Positions 13,444-22,436 of a DNA stretch of 64,000 nt are shown in pieces; position 1 is the stretch's first letter, and each line of letters starts with the position of its first letter. The position numbers and the translations under genes are program-made. This stretch comes from CAWDVH01 sp963805705 (lineage in GTDB: Bacteria; Actinomycetota; Actinomycetes; Streptosporangiales; Streptosporangiaceae): assembly GCA_963805705.1 (NCBI GenBank), contig CAWDVH010000005.1, forward strand, positions 744,001 through 808,000, written 5' to 3'. The notes under the pieces are model-generated. The model made no database searches. It worked only from the letters and a program-made list of their open reading frames with translations, and had not been told where the DNA came from.

Positions 13444-14333
13444 CGCTGTACCTCCAGTGCGGGACGGTGGTTGCGCCGGACGCCGGCGGCCTGGCTCATG
13501 TAGGCCAGGACCAGGTCCTCCAGGCTGAGCTGCTCCACCGTCCAGGCCGGGTCGTGGATCGCGGTGCCGGTGCGGACGGTCAGGGTGGTCTGCCGGTCGG
13601 TGTGGCTGGCCTGGATGACCTGCCAGTCGGCCGGGAGGGTGCCGGGGTCGCGGCGGGCCCCGGTGAGCAGGTGATGGGTGGCCAGCAGCTCATCGACCTC
13701 GCCGACGACCTGCACGCGGGCGGCGGCCATGACGATCAGGTAGTCGCAGACCCGCTCCAGGTCGGCGACCAGGTGCGAGGACAGCACGACGCTGGCCTCG
13801 CGCTCGGCCGTGAATTCCATCAGGCTCTGCAGGAACTCGCGCCTGGCCAGCGGGTCGAGGCTGGCCACCGGCTCATCCAGGATCAGCAGCTCGGGCCGCT
13901 TGGCGACCGCCAGGGTGAGGGCCAGCTGGGCGCGCTGGCCGCCCGATAGCTTCCCGGCCCGCTGGGCCGGGTCCAGGTCCAGCCGCTCGATCCGGCTGCG
14001 AGCCAGCCCGGCGTCCCAGCCGGGGTTGAGATGGGCGCCCAGGCGCAGGTGACCGGCGACCGACAGCGACGAGTAGGTGGGCGTGTCCTGCGCGACGAAG
14101 CCGACCCTGGCCAGCTGCGCCGGGCTGTCGGCCGGCTGGCCGCCGAGGACCTCGATCGTGCCCGTCGTCGGCGCCAGCAGGCCGACGGCCAGGTGCAGCA
14201 GCGTGGTTTTCCCGGCGCCGTTCGGGCCGACCAGCCCGACCACGCGCCCGGCGGGGATGCTGAGGGTGCAGCCGGACAGCGCCCAGCGGCGCCGGTACCG
14301 CTTGCCCAGCCCGCTGGCTTCCAGGACGGTCAT
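13440..14333 (-). CDS. ABC transporter ATP-binding protein
   Basis: A 297-residue nucleotide-binding subunit with Walker A GPNGAGKTT (residues 36-44), signature LSGGQ and Walker B LLILDEPVASLDP, then the H-loop VVLSSHLVADLER. The C-terminal 70 residues are the extra domain seen in YtrB/BcrA-type ATPases. It powers the permease encoded downstream. Start ATG 14333 overlaps the GntR stop (ATGA) and has AGGAGG 8 bp upstream. Confidence 0.93.
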   Translation of the reverse strand: MTVLEASGLGKRYRRRWALSGCTLSIPAGRVVGLVGPNGAGKTTLLHLAVGLLAPTTGTIEVLGGQPADSPAQLARVGFVAQDTPTYSSLSVAGHLRLGAHLNPGWDAGLARSRIERLDLDPAQRAGKLSGGQRAQLALTLAVAKRPELLILDEPVASLDPLARREFLQSLMEFTAEREASVVLSSHLVADLERVCDYLIVMAAARVQVVGEVDELLATHHLLTGARRDPGTLPADWQVIQASHTDRQTTLTVRTGTAIHDPAWTVEQLSLEDLVLAYMSQAAGVRRNHRPALEVQR

Positions 14334-14722
14334 GCTATGTCCTCCTCAGTGGCGGCCCGAAAGGTAGTGATGAACAGGGACTCGATGCTCTCCTCGTCCA
14401 GCCCGGCCCCTCGGGCTTTGGCGAGCCAGCGCTGCAGGTCACGGCGCAGCGGAGCGTGCGCGGCGATGGAGGCGCCGCTGAGGGTCCCGGTCACGAAGGT
14501 GCCGACCCCCGGCCGGGGCGCCACCAGGCCGTCGTGCTCAAGCTCCCGGTAGGCCTTGAGCACCGTGTTGGGGTTGATCGCCAGCTGCGCGACCACGTCC
14601 TTGACCGTCGGGAGCTGGTCACCCATCCGCAGCAGGCCCAGCCGCAGGGCATGGCGGACCTGGTGGACCAGCTGCAGGTACGGCGCTACGCCCGAGCGAG
14701 CCTCCAGATGGAACTCGATCAT
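14330..14722 (-). CDS. GntR-family regulator, YtrA subfamily
   Basis: A 130-residue regulator with a winged HTH (GDQLPTVKDVVAQLAINPNTVLKAYRELEHDGL) and only a short C-terminal helical tail, as in the YtrA subfamily. Such proteins repress the ABC transporter operon in which they lie. It is the first gene of a three-gene operon with 4-bp overlaps throughout. Start ATG 14722 has GTGAGGG just upstream. Autoregulation through the adjacent inverted repeat is inferred. Confidence 0.9.
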   Translation of the reverse strand: MIEFHLEARSGVAPYLQLVHQVRHALRLGLLRMGDQLPTVKDVVAQLAINPNTVLKAYRELEHDGLVAPRPGVGTFVTGTLSGASIAAHAPLRRDLQRWLAKARGAGLDEESIESLFITTFRAATEEDIA

Positions 14723-14775
14723 TCGTCCCTCACTTCATCTAGATAACTAGCACATTAGCATACTGGGTAGCTGGT
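14723..14775 (-). promoter_or_regulatory. AT-rich promoter/operator of the GntR-ABC operon
   Basis: The bases just upstream of the GntR start are clearly AT-richer than their surroundings and contain CTAGATAACTAG (14739-14750), an inverted CTAG pair with a 4-bp centre, close to the start codon. This fits an operator for an autoregulated YtrA-type repressor. No experimental consensus is claimed. Confidence 0.45.
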
Positions 14776-14834
14776 TCGTCAACGTAAATAAACGCGGCCG
14801 ATCGAGACGGCCCGTCCAGGGCACGATCAGGCAC

Positions 14835-15560
14835 GTGCTTCCGGTATACGGTGAGGCGGTGAGGTCGGCACCGGTACGAGGCGGGCTACTGCGCTTTGTC
14901 CTGTCCGCGGGGCTGGGGACCGCGGCCATCACGGGCGCGGTGACCGCCGCAGCCCCGTCCGCGAGTGCGGCCGCCACCCGGCCGGCGGCGGCGCGCCCGG
15001 GCGCGGTCCGCCAGCTGATCACCGTCACCGCGTCGTCCGCCACGGCGACGTCCGCGACGCTCGTCGCCTACCGGCTGGTGCGCGGGCGGTGGGTCAGGAA
15101 GTTCGGGCCCTGGACGGCGCGGGTCGGCCGGGGCGGCATCGCCCGGCCCGGCCGCAAGCGCGAAGGAGACGGCCGCACGCCCTCCGGGACGTACGGGTTC
15201 AGCTTCTTCTTCGGCGTCCTGCCGCGCCCCCCGGTCGCCTTCCGCTACCGGCACGCCTACTCCTACGACGTCTGGGATGATGATCCGTCCAGCCGCCGGT
15301 ACAACGAGTGGGTGAACGACAGGAGGGCTGATCCAGGGGCCAGCCCGGAGCCGATGCACCAGACGCCCGCCTACCAGTACGCGGCGGTCATCGCCTACAA
15401 CGCCGCCCGCGTCCCTGGCCGCGGCAGCGCCATCTTCCTGCACGTGGGCACCGGCAGCGCGACAGCCGGCTGCGTGTCGCTGCCGAAGCGGGAGCTGCTG
15501 GAGGTGCTGGAATGGCTCAAGCCCGGCCGCTCGCCGCAGATCAGGATCCGGGCCCGGTAG
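14835..15560 (+). CDS. Secreted L,D-transpeptidase-like (YkuD) protein
   Basis: A 241-residue protein with a signal peptide (RGGLLRFVLSAGLGTAAITG, Ala-rich cleavage region) and a YkuD-type catalytic domain. The catalytic pair is visible as FLHVGTG (His203) and TAGCVSLP (Cys213), in the usual His-X(9-10)-Cys arrangement. TPSGTYGF is the conserved upstream motif. These enzymes form 3-3 peptidoglycan cross-links outside the membrane. Start GTG 14835 is not backed by a strong ribosome-binding site; GTG 14859 is an alternative that keeps the signal peptide. Confidence 0.82.
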   Translation: MLPVYGEAVRSAPVRGGLLRFVLSAGLGTAAITGAVTAAAPSASAAATRPAAARPGAVRQLITVTASSATATSATLVAYRLVRGRWVRKFGPWTARVGRGGIARPGRKREGDGRTPSGTYGFSFFFGVLPRPPVAFRYRHAYSYDVWDDDPSSRRYNEWVNDRRADPGASPEPMHQTPAYQYAAVIAYNAARVPGRGSAIFLHVGTGSATAGCVSLPKRELLEVLEWLKPGRSPQIRIRAR

Positions 15561-15616
15561 CCTCGGCAGGCGCTTCCTGACGGCCCGTAAGATCATGAGC
15601 GGCTGGCTTTGCCGGA

Positions 15617-17293
15617 TCACATTTTACGCAGGAACGCGTTGGCGATCGGGCCCGCGCTGTCGGCCCCGGTGCCGCCGCCCTCGACCAGCACCGCGAAGGC
15701 AAGATCCCCGCGATAGCCGATGAACCACCCATGCGAAGGCGGATCGGTGCCAGTTCCGTACTGGGCCGTCCCGGTTTTCCCGAAGACCCCGGCCGGGAAG
15801 CCCACCCCGGCCGCGGTGCCGCTGGTGACCACGGCCCGCATCATGGGGCGCAGGGTGCCCAGGATGGCCGCGCTGATCGGCCGCGGCTGGGCCGCCTGGC
15901 GCGGCGCCGGGCTGATCACCAGCTGCGGCGGCCGCCAGGCACCGTCCTCGATCGCCGCCGCGACGGTCGCCTGGCTGAGCGGATTGACCAGATCAGTGCC
16001 CTGACCGAAGGCGTCGGCCGCCAGATCAACCGGCTCGTGCGGGGTCGTGAACCGGGCTAGCGCGCCACCGATGCCCAGGGCGGGCTGGGCGTTGAAGCCG
16101 AACGTGGCCGCCATGGACGCCAGCGCGGGCCCGCTCAGCCGCTGCGTGGCGAGCATGGCGAACGTGGAGTTGCACGACACCGCGAAGGCGGTCTGCAGGC
16201 TGGTGGTGCCCAGATGCTCGTTGTTGTCGTTGTGGAATGTCCGGCCATCCACGGTCAGCTGACTGGGGCATTGCACCGTGCTGGACGGGCGCATCCCCGC
16301 GCCGGCCAGGGCCGAGGCGGTCACGACCTTGAAGGTGGAACCAGGCGGGAACTCTCCCTCCAGCGCCCGGTCGAAGCCGCCGGGGCGCTCGACCACGGCC
16401 AGCACCCGGCCGGTAGACGGCTGGATGACCACCATGTCCACGGGCTTGGTCGTCGCCGCGGACCGCACGGCCTGCGACGCGGCCAGCTGATCCCGCAGCT
16501 CGATGCCCGTCCTGACCGGTGTTCCTGGCACCGCGGCGAAACGGGCCGCCACCATGTCGATGTGACGACCAGGGCCTTCGATCCTGATGGTCACCGACGG
16601 GCGCCCGGCCAGCTGATCCTGGTAGGCCTGCTCGATCCCGCCCTGGCCGATCAGGTCGCCGGCCCGGTGCGGGGCACCGAGCGCCCTGGCCTGGGCGGCG
16701 GTGGCAGCCACCAGACTGCCGGTCAGCAGCGAGAGGGACCCGGATTCGGCGATGACACCGGGCGAGCTCAGGACGGTGCCATCGGCCCCGAGCACCGACG
16801 CCCTGGCCGGCCACGCCGAGTGGAGCGCGAACCGCTCGCCCGGCCGCAGCCCCGGGTAGATCGCGCCAGGACTCCAGTCCACCCACCACCGGCGATCCCG
16901 GCGGACCAGGTGCAGCAGGCCCTGATATGTCCACGCGTGGCCGCTGGCGAGGTCGGCGGTGGCGGTGAACCGGGCCTGCGCCGACCCGCCGCTCGTGGTC
17001 ACCCGGCCGGGCGCCAGGTGCAGGTGGCGCATTCCGAGGTCCGCCGCCGCCTGGCGGAGCGGCCCGGCCAGTCCGGAGCGCGGCACGTTCACGCTGACTT
17101 TTTCCATGGCCGGGTAACTGCCGCGCTGCCAGCCGAGCAGGTAGCTGGCCGCGGTCTGGCCCGGGCTGCCCGCGGTGCGCAGCAGCACGTATCCGCCCGC
17201 GGCCCCGGCCAGGGCGACTACCGCGGTGATCACGATCACGGCGGTGGCCATGGACCGGCGCCTCCTTCGGCGCGAGCCGCTGGTGGGGCGCAT
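15617..17293 (-). CDS. Class B penicillin-binding protein
   Basis: A 558-residue transpeptidase anchored by one N-terminal membrane segment (after SRRRRRRS). Order of domains: MecA/NTF2-like (about 35-145), dimerisation region, transpeptidase. Active-site motifs are all present: STFK with Ser319, SCN at 373-375, and KTGTAQYG with Lys506. It cross-links peptidoglycan outside the membrane and is the target of beta-lactams. The NTF2-like domain is shared with PBP2a-type and other actinobacterial class B PBPs, so intrinsic low beta-lactam affinity is possible but not shown. It converges on the L,D-transpeptidase gene, 56 bp away. Confidence 0.93.
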   Translation of the reverse strand: MRPTSGSRRRRRRSMATAVIVITAVVALAGAAGGYVLLRTAGSPGQTAASYLLGWQRGSYPAMEKVSVNVPRSGLAGPLRQAAADLGMRHLHLAPGRVTTSGGSAQARFTATADLASGHAWTYQGLLHLVRRDRRWWVDWSPGAIYPGLRPGERFALHSAWPARASVLGADGTVLSSPGVIAESGSLSLLTGSLVAATAAQARALGAPHRAGDLIGQGGIEQAYQDQLAGRPSVTIRIEGPGRHIDMVAARFAAVPGTPVRTGIELRDQLAASQAVRSAATTKPVDMVVIQPSTGRVLAVVERPGGFDRALEGEFPPGSTFKVVTASALAGAGMRPSSTVQCPSQLTVDGRTFHNDNNEHLGTTSLQTAFAVSCNSTFAMLATQRLSGPALASMAATFGFNAQPALGIGGALARFTTPHEPVDLAADAFGQGTDLVNPLSQATVAAAIEDGAWRPPQLVISPAPRQAAQPRPISAAILGTLRPMMRAVVTSGTAAGVGFPAGVFGKTGTAQYGTGTDPPSHGWFIGYRGDLAFAVLVEGGGTGADSAGPIANAFLRKM

Positions 17294-17513
17294 CGACCAG
17301 CCTTCCTGAGCAGCTTATTCCGCCGGGCCGCCCGAGAGCCGACCCGCGCCGGGACACCTCATCCAGCGCTTCCGCGGCCCCCCACGATAGCCGCGGCTGC
17401 CCGTTATTGCCCCGGTAAAGGCCGGATCTCGGATGCTCTGGACTCGGTCGGCGCACCTGCGCAAATGAATCGGGCCACGGTTCTGCTTTGCTTTGGCATC
17501 CGCCGGGGGAAGG

Positions 17514-18806
17514 ATGACTGGCGTGCAGACTACCGGAGCGCCTGCTGGGCCGGCCGAGCCCGCGGCGGGCGGTGTCGATCACCTGCGTGGCCTGCTGGGC
17601 GCGCCCGAGCTGGCGTGGCTGGTGGAGCGGATCCGCGGGCGGCTAGAGCGGGGGGAACCTGTCGACGGGACCGTCACCCTGGTCGGGGCCACCAGTGCGC
17701 AGCGCGGTGCGGCGGCCCGCCTGCTCGGCCACGGCGTCGGCCGCGGCACCTCGCTGAGCATCCCGCTGCCTGAGGTCGAGGACGTGCTGCGCGCTGCGGG
17801 CACCGGCCTGCATGCGGCCGTCCAGGAGCTGACCGGCCCGGTACGGAATCTGGCCCTGGAACGGGCCACCGAGGTCCTGCACTGGGAGGCGGCGCTGGCC
17901 GCGGCGCGTTCCAGCCGCCTGGCCCGCCACCCCTGGTACGCGGCCTGGGTAGAGGAGATCGGCAAGGACGGAACGATGATCCGGCTGATCCGGCAGGGGC
18001 ACGGCGACCTGCTCCCGCGGGCAACCGCCGTCCTTGAGCGCCTGCCGGGCGGGCTGGAGCCAGCCGGGATCGTGCTCGACGACCTGGCTGAGGCGGCCGG
18101 TGGCGATGCGCGCGCGCTGGATCCTGGTCCGCTGGCCAGCCTGGTCCTGCGCGCGCTGGCCCGGCGCGAGGACGTTCCCGCGCCGGCCGGGCGCGACGCG
18201 GAACTGGCGCTCTGGTCTGCGGCCGGAGTCGTCGCCGACGACCTGGCCAGTCAGGTACTCGTGCTGAACGTGCGCTCGGGCGGCGAGCCGCTCGGCCGCT
18301 GGCTGACCGAGGCCGCCGAGACGGGGGAGCCCTACCGGGTGACCCTGCACCAGCTCACGGCCATGCCGGTGCTCCCGTGGGCGATCGACCTGTACGTCTG
18401 CGAGAGCCGGGCGGTGCTGCGCGCCGCGGCCGGGCAGCTGGGAGCCGCGAGCGCGCCGCTGGTCTGCACCGAGGGCGAGCCCTCGGTGGCCTGCCGCCGG
18501 CTGCTGTACGCCGCCGTGGCCACGGGCACGCGCGTGCACTGGCACGCCGACTTCACCTGGCCAGGGCTGCGGGCGACGGCAGTGGCGATACGGCGGCTGC
18601 GCGCCCAGCCCTGGCTCATGGGGGCCGACGACTACCAGGCGGGACTCACCGGCGGCGGCTCGGGCTCGCTCAAGGGGCCCGAGTCGGCCAGTCCGTGGGA
18701 TCCCGGGCTGGCCGAGCTGATGCGCCGCAGCGGCCGGGCGGTCAGCGAGGACCGGCTGCTGCCGGGCCTGCTGGCTGGCCTCAGCGTGATCGGAAACCCT
18801 GGCTGA
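17514..18806 (+). CDS. TIGR02679 / JetD-like toprim protein, orphan
   Basis: A 430-residue protein matching the TIGR02679 pattern (DUF3323 N-terminus, DUF2399 C-terminus), the family that supplies JetD, the toprim nuclease subunit of some Wadjet anti-plasmid systems. N-terminal LLGAPELAWLVERIRGRLE and the C-terminal series LYVCESRAVLRAAA (Glu297), LVCTEGEPSVACRRLL, HWHADFTWPGLRA and WLMGADDY fit the family. From memory the toprim motif is normally Asp-Phe-Asp; here it reads Asp346-Phe-Thr348, so a metal ligand may be lost. No JetA, JetB or JetC gene is in the window. Start ATG 17514 has GGGGGAAGG directly before it; GTG 17523 is an equally plausible start with better spacing. Confidence 0.75.
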   Translation: MTGVQTTGAPAGPAEPAAGGVDHLRGLLGAPELAWLVERIRGRLERGEPVDGTVTLVGATSAQRGAAARLLGHGVGRGTSLSIPLPEVEDVLRAAGTGLHAAVQELTGPVRNLALERATEVLHWEAALAAARSSRLARHPWYAAWVEEIGKDGTMIRLIRQGHGDLLPRATAVLERLPGGLEPAGIVLDDLAEAAGGDARALDPGPLASLVLRALARREDVPAPAGRDAELALWSAAGVVADDLASQVLVLNVRSGGEPLGRWLTEAAETGEPYRVTLHQLTAMPVLPWAIDLYVCESRAVLRAAAGQLGAASAPLVCTEGEPSVACRRLLYAAVATGTRVHWHADFTWPGLRATAVAIRRLRAQPWLMGADDYQAGLTGGGSGSLKGPESASPWDPGLAELMRRSGRAVSEDRLLPGLLAGLSVIGNPG

Positions 18807-18811
18807 GGCCT

Positions 18812-18887
18812 GCCGGGACAGTCGGTCGGCGGGAGCGCGGCCGGCGGGACAGTGGGACAGCGGTCGGCAGGACAGTGAGTCAGTGAG
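18812..18887. repeat. Short direct repeats between convergent genes
   Basis: The 81-bp convergent gap holds several imperfect copies of a 9-bp unit (CGGGACAGT and variants), ending with a doubled GTGAGTCA. No gene is visible. It may be transcription-stop sequence or simple slippage repeat. Confidence 0.45.
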
Positions 18888-19796
18888 TCAGCGGAGCAGC
18901 GACAGCAGCAGCTTGCGCGTTCGCTGCTGGTCCTCGCCGCGCGCGTACTGCGCGCCGATGAAGTCGGTCACCCCCGCCTCGGCGAGCCCAGTGATCTTGG
19001 CCGCCACGGCGTCCTCATCGCCGATGATGGCGACGTCGCCGGGTCCCTCGGCGCCTTCCCGGTCCAGCATCGCGCGGTAGGACGGCAGCTGCCCGTAGAT
19101 CGCGAAGACCTTCTCGGCCCGCGCCCGCGCGCCGGCCGGGTCGTCCGTCACGCAGACCGGGAGCAGGCACACCACGCGCGGTGCGGGACGCCCGGCCGCC
19201 GCCGCGGCCGCCGTGATCGCCGGGACGATGTAGTCCCGCACCGTGGCAGGCCCGGTCATCCACAGCACCGTGCCGTCGGTACGCTCGCCGGCGAGGCGCA
19301 GCATCTGCGGGCCGAGCGCGGCGAGCAGCACGGGTACCCGCTGCGGACGCGGGGTGGAAAGCGCGATCCCGGCCCGCATGGTCTCGCCTTCGAAGGACCC
19401 CGGCTGCCCGTCCAGCAGGGGCAGCAGGATGGAGAGGTACTCGCTCATGTGGCGGGCCGGGCGATCGAAGCTGTAGCCGTACATGTTCTCGATGACGATC
19501 TGGTGCGACAGGCCGATGCCGAGCGCCAGCCGCCCGCCGAGCGCCAGGGAGGCAGTCAGTGCCTGCTGCGCCAGGACGGCCGGATGGCGCGGGTAGGTCG
19601 GCACGACGGCGGTGCCCAGCTCGATGCCGGGCACCTGGCTGCCGGCGACGGCCAGCGCCGTCAGCGCGTCCAGGCCGAAGATGTTCGACATCCAGGCCGA
19701 GGTAAAGCCGTCGTCCGCTGCCCGCTGAAGCTGACTGCGCAGCTCGTCGAGCGCGTCCGGGCCGGTGGGCTCCGCCACCGAGGTCCCGATGCGCAT
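18888..19796 (-). CDS. LLM-class F420-dependent oxidoreductase
   Basis: A 302-residue luciferase-like TIM-barrel protein of the actinobacterial F420-dependent branch. Visible: the N-terminal strand MRIGTSV, WMSNIFGLDALTALAVAG, GTAVVPTYPRHPAVLAQQAL (family signature), LALGIGLSHQIVIE, and LLAALGPQMLRLAGERTDG. Likely a hydride-transfer enzyme using reduced or oxidised F420; substrate unknown. Start ATG 19796 has GGAGA 6 bp upstream. It is divergent from ppk. Confidence 0.88.
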   Translation of the reverse strand: MRIGTSVAEPTGPDALDELRSQLQRAADDGFTSAWMSNIFGLDALTALAVAGSQVPGIELGTAVVPTYPRHPAVLAQQALTASLALGGRLALGIGLSHQIVIENMYGYSFDRPARHMSEYLSILLPLLDGQPGSFEGETMRAGIALSTPRPQRVPVLLAALGPQMLRLAGERTDGTVLWMTGPATVRDYIVPAITAAAAAAGRPAPRVVCLLPVCVTDDPAGARARAEKVFAIYGQLPSYRAMLDREGAEGPGDVAIIGDEDAVAAKITGLAEAGVTDFIGAQYARGEDQQRTRKLLLSLLR

Positions 19797-19991
19797 GAGA
19801 TGTCTCCGTTCTGCTTCCGTGCCTGGGTCTGGAATCCGGTTCGCTCCGGCGTCCGATCATGCCCGCACAGCCTCATGGTCCGCAAGGCACCGTCTTTCCA
19901 GTCCCCCTTTCCAGTCCCCGCTGCAGCAGCATTTCTCGCGGTGATCGCACCCGCTGCATTTGAGCGCCGCATCGCTGGGGACAATAGGGAC

Positions 19992-22436
19992 ATGAGTTCC
20001 GGTCAGGTAAGTTCAGAGCGCGGCGCGGGGAAAAGCGGCGACGGCAAGGTGTCCGGCCGGGATCAGGCGCGGGCCTCTGAGCGCGAGCGGGCGGCTGTCC
20101 GCGAGCGTGCCGCCCGGCATGAACGCGCCGCCGCGCGTGCTCGTAACCGGATAGCAGAGCGGCAGGCCGCGAATTCAGCATCAGAAACGGCACTTCCCGC
20201 GCCAGCGCAGCCCTCCCGCTGGCCCGAGCCCGGCCAGCCGGGCGAGCCAGGCGGCCTGCCCGTCCCGGCCAGGGATGGTACGCACGGCCCTGGCCAGTCA
20301 CCGGCCGTCCAGTCCGGTGCCGTCCAGTCCAGGGCCGCCCGGTCCCGTGCCGCCCGGTCTCCGGCGGCAGAGCCGGAGATGCCGCCTGGTCGCTATCTGG
20401 ATCGCGAGGAGAGCTGGCTCCGGTTCAACCAGCGCGTCCTTGAGCTCGCCGAGGACGAGAGCATCCCCCTGCTGGAGCGGGTCAGGTTCGTGGGGATCTT
20501 CGCGAGCAACCTGGACGAGTTCTTCATGGTCCGCGTCGCGGGCCGGATCCGGCGGATGGCGACCGGGCTGCCGGTGGAAAGCGCCAGCGGCCGCCGGCCG
20601 AGCCAGATACTCAGGAACACCCTGGAGACGGCCTGGGAGCTGTCCGTGCGGCACGCGCGGTGCTTCGCCGAGTCCATCCTGCCGGCGCTGGCGGCCGAGG
20701 GAATCGAGGTGCTGCGGTGGAAGGAGCTGACCGCCGGCGAGCAGGCTGACATGCAGCGGCTCTTCCGCGAGCGGGTCTACCCGGTGCTGACCCCGCTGGT
20801 GGTGGACCCGGCTCATCCCTTCCCTTACATCTCCGGCCTGTCGCTCAGCCTGGCGGTCATGATTGCCGATCCCAGGACGAGCGCGACCATTTTCGCCCGG
20901 GTGAAGGTCCCGCCGCTGCTGCCGAGGTTCCTGACCGTCGGGCCGACCCGGTTCGTCCCGCTGGAGGATGTGATCGCCGCCCATCTGGGTGAGCTGTTCG
21001 TCGGCCTGGACGTGATCGAGCAGCACGCGTTCCGGGTGACCAGGACCAGGGACCTGGAAATCGACGAGGATGTCACCGAGAACCTCATGCAGTCGCTCGA
21101 GCGCGAGCTGACCCGCCGGCGGTTCGAGCCCGCGGTCCGGCTCGAGGTAGAGGAGTCCATTTCCAGCGACGTACTCGAAAAGCTGGTGACCGAGCTCGAT
21201 ATCGATGAGCGTGCCGTGTACCGGATGCCGGGACCGCTGGATCTGTCTGGCCTGACCGCCATCGCCGACCTGGACATGCCTCAGCTGAAGTATCCGGCGT
21301 TCGTGCCCTCGGAGACAGTACTGCCGCGCGATACTGGCGTCTTCGCCGCGCTGACCGAGCATGACATCCTCGTGCACCATCCCTACGACTCGTTCTCCGC
21401 CACCGTGGAGCGCCTGGTGGTGTCGGCGGCCGCCGATCCCAGGGTGCTGGCGATCAAGCAGACGCTGTACCGCACCAGCGGGGACTCGGAGATCGTGGAC
21501 GCGCTCATCGACGCAGCCGAGGCCGGCAAGCAGGTCGTCGTGGTCGTCGAGCTCAAGGCGCGCTTTGACGAGCGCGCCAACATCGCCTGGGCCCGCAAGC
21601 TGGAAGAGGCAGGCTGTCATGTCGTCTACGGCTTCGTGGGGCTGAAGACCCACTGCAAGATGGCGCTGGTCGTCCGGGAGGAGACCGACGGGTCGCTGCG
21701 CCGTTTCTGCCATATCGGCACCGGCAATTATCACCCCACGACCGCGCGGCTGTACGAGGACTTCGGGCTGCTTACCTCGGACCCCACCGTCGGTGAGGAC
21801 ATCACCGACCTGTTCAACCACCTCACGGGCTACAGCCGGAAGACCGAGTACCGTCGGCTCCTGGTCGCGCCGGCGGGTCTGCGTTCTGGCCTGGTAGAAC
21901 GGATCGAAGCGCAGGCGGCCAGGGCGCGTGACGGCAAGCCCGCGCGAATCCAGATGAAATGCAACTCGATCATCGATGAGGTAATCATCGATGCGCTCTA
22001 CCGTGCGTCACGGGACGGGGTGCCCATCGACTTGTGGGTCCGGGGGATCTGCGCCGTCCGGCCAGGCGTGCCGGGCCTGTCGGAGACGATCCGGGTCCGG
22101 AGCGTGCTCGGGAGATTCCTGGAGCACTCGCGGATCTACGCGTTCGGCAGCGGCAGGAACGGCGAGGATGGCGGCGTGTGGCTCGGCAGCGCCGACCTCA
22201 TGCACCGGAACCTGGACCGGCGGGTCGAGCTGCTGGTCCGGGTCACCGATCCGGCCCAGCGCGCCGAGCTGCGAGGCCTCATTGACCTGGGGATGAATAA
22301 CGGGACCGCATCCTGGTGGCTGGGTCCTGACGGCACCTGGACCAGGCATCATCTCGATGATGCCGGCGCGCCGCTGGACGACGTGCAGGACCTGCTGATC
22401 AGGGCGCGGACGCGGGGCCGGTCCGCCGATGCCTGA
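19992..22436 (+). CDS. ppk1: Polyphosphate kinase 1
   Basis: Ppk1 reversibly transfers the gamma-phosphate of ATP to polyphosphate. The 814-residue protein has a hydrophilic Arg/Glu/Ala then Pro/Ser/Ala-rich N-terminal extension of about 130 residues that most Ppk1 proteins lack. The canonical domains follow: RYLDREESWLRFNQRVLELA, NLDEFFMVRVAG, RVPLD-type phospholipase-D-like catalytic domains with KTHCKMAL (His554, equivalent to the phosphorylated histidine) and FCHIGTGNYH (574). Start ATG 19992 is the first Met before the extension. The stop overlaps the Nudix gene by 8 bp; ppk-mutT1 adjacency is conserved in mycobacteria and relatives. Confidence 0.95.
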   Translation: MSSGQVSSERGAGKSGDGKVSGRDQARASERERAAVRERAARHERAAARARNRIAERQAANSASETALPAPAQPSRWPEPGQPGEPGGLPVPARDGTHGPGQSPAVQSGAVQSRAARSRAARSPAAEPEMPPGRYLDREESWLRFNQRVLELAEDESIPLLERVRFVGIFASNLDEFFMVRVAGRIRRMATGLPVESASGRRPSQILRNTLETAWELSVRHARCFAESILPALAAEGIEVLRWKELTAGEQADMQRLFRERVYPVLTPLVVDPAHPFPYISGLSLSLAVMIADPRTSATIFARVKVPPLLPRFLTVGPTRFVPLEDVIAAHLGELFVGLDVIEQHAFRVTRTRDLEIDEDVTENLMQSLERELTRRRFEPAVRLEVEESISSDVLEKLVTELDIDERAVYRMPGPLDLSGLTAIADLDMPQLKYPAFVPSETVLPRDTGVFAALTEHDILVHHPYDSFSATVERLVVSAAADPRVLAIKQTLYRTSGDSEIVDALIDAAEAGKQVVVVVELKARFDERANIAWARKLEEAGCHVVYGFVGLKTHCKMALVVREETDGSLRRFCHIGTGNYHPTTARLYEDFGLLTSDPTVGEDITDLFNHLTGYSRKTEYRRLLVAPAGLRSGLVERIEAQAARARDGKPARIQMKCNSIIDEVIIDALYRASRDGVPIDLWVRGICAVRPGVPGLSETIRVRSVLGRFLEHSRIYAFGSGRNGEDGGVWLGSADLMHRNLDRRVELLVRVTDPAQRAELRGLIDLGMNNGTASWWLGPDGTWTRHHLDDAGAPLDDVQDLLIRARTRGRSADA
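20300..20362 (+). repeat. Tandem repeat in the Ppk N-terminal extension
   Basis: Near-identical 10-15-bp units of the type GTCCAGTCCGGTGCC and GCCCGGTCCCGTGCC lie in tandem and encode a Ser/Ala/Val/Gln/Arg-rich linker. It is probably a slippage-prone low-complexity spacer. Confidence 0.55.

Noticed and set aside
17294..17513. Search for JetA/JetB/JetC next to the JetD-like gene
   Set aside because: The upstream gap is 220 bp and contains no gene; flanking genes are a penicillin-binding protein and an LLM oxidoreductase.
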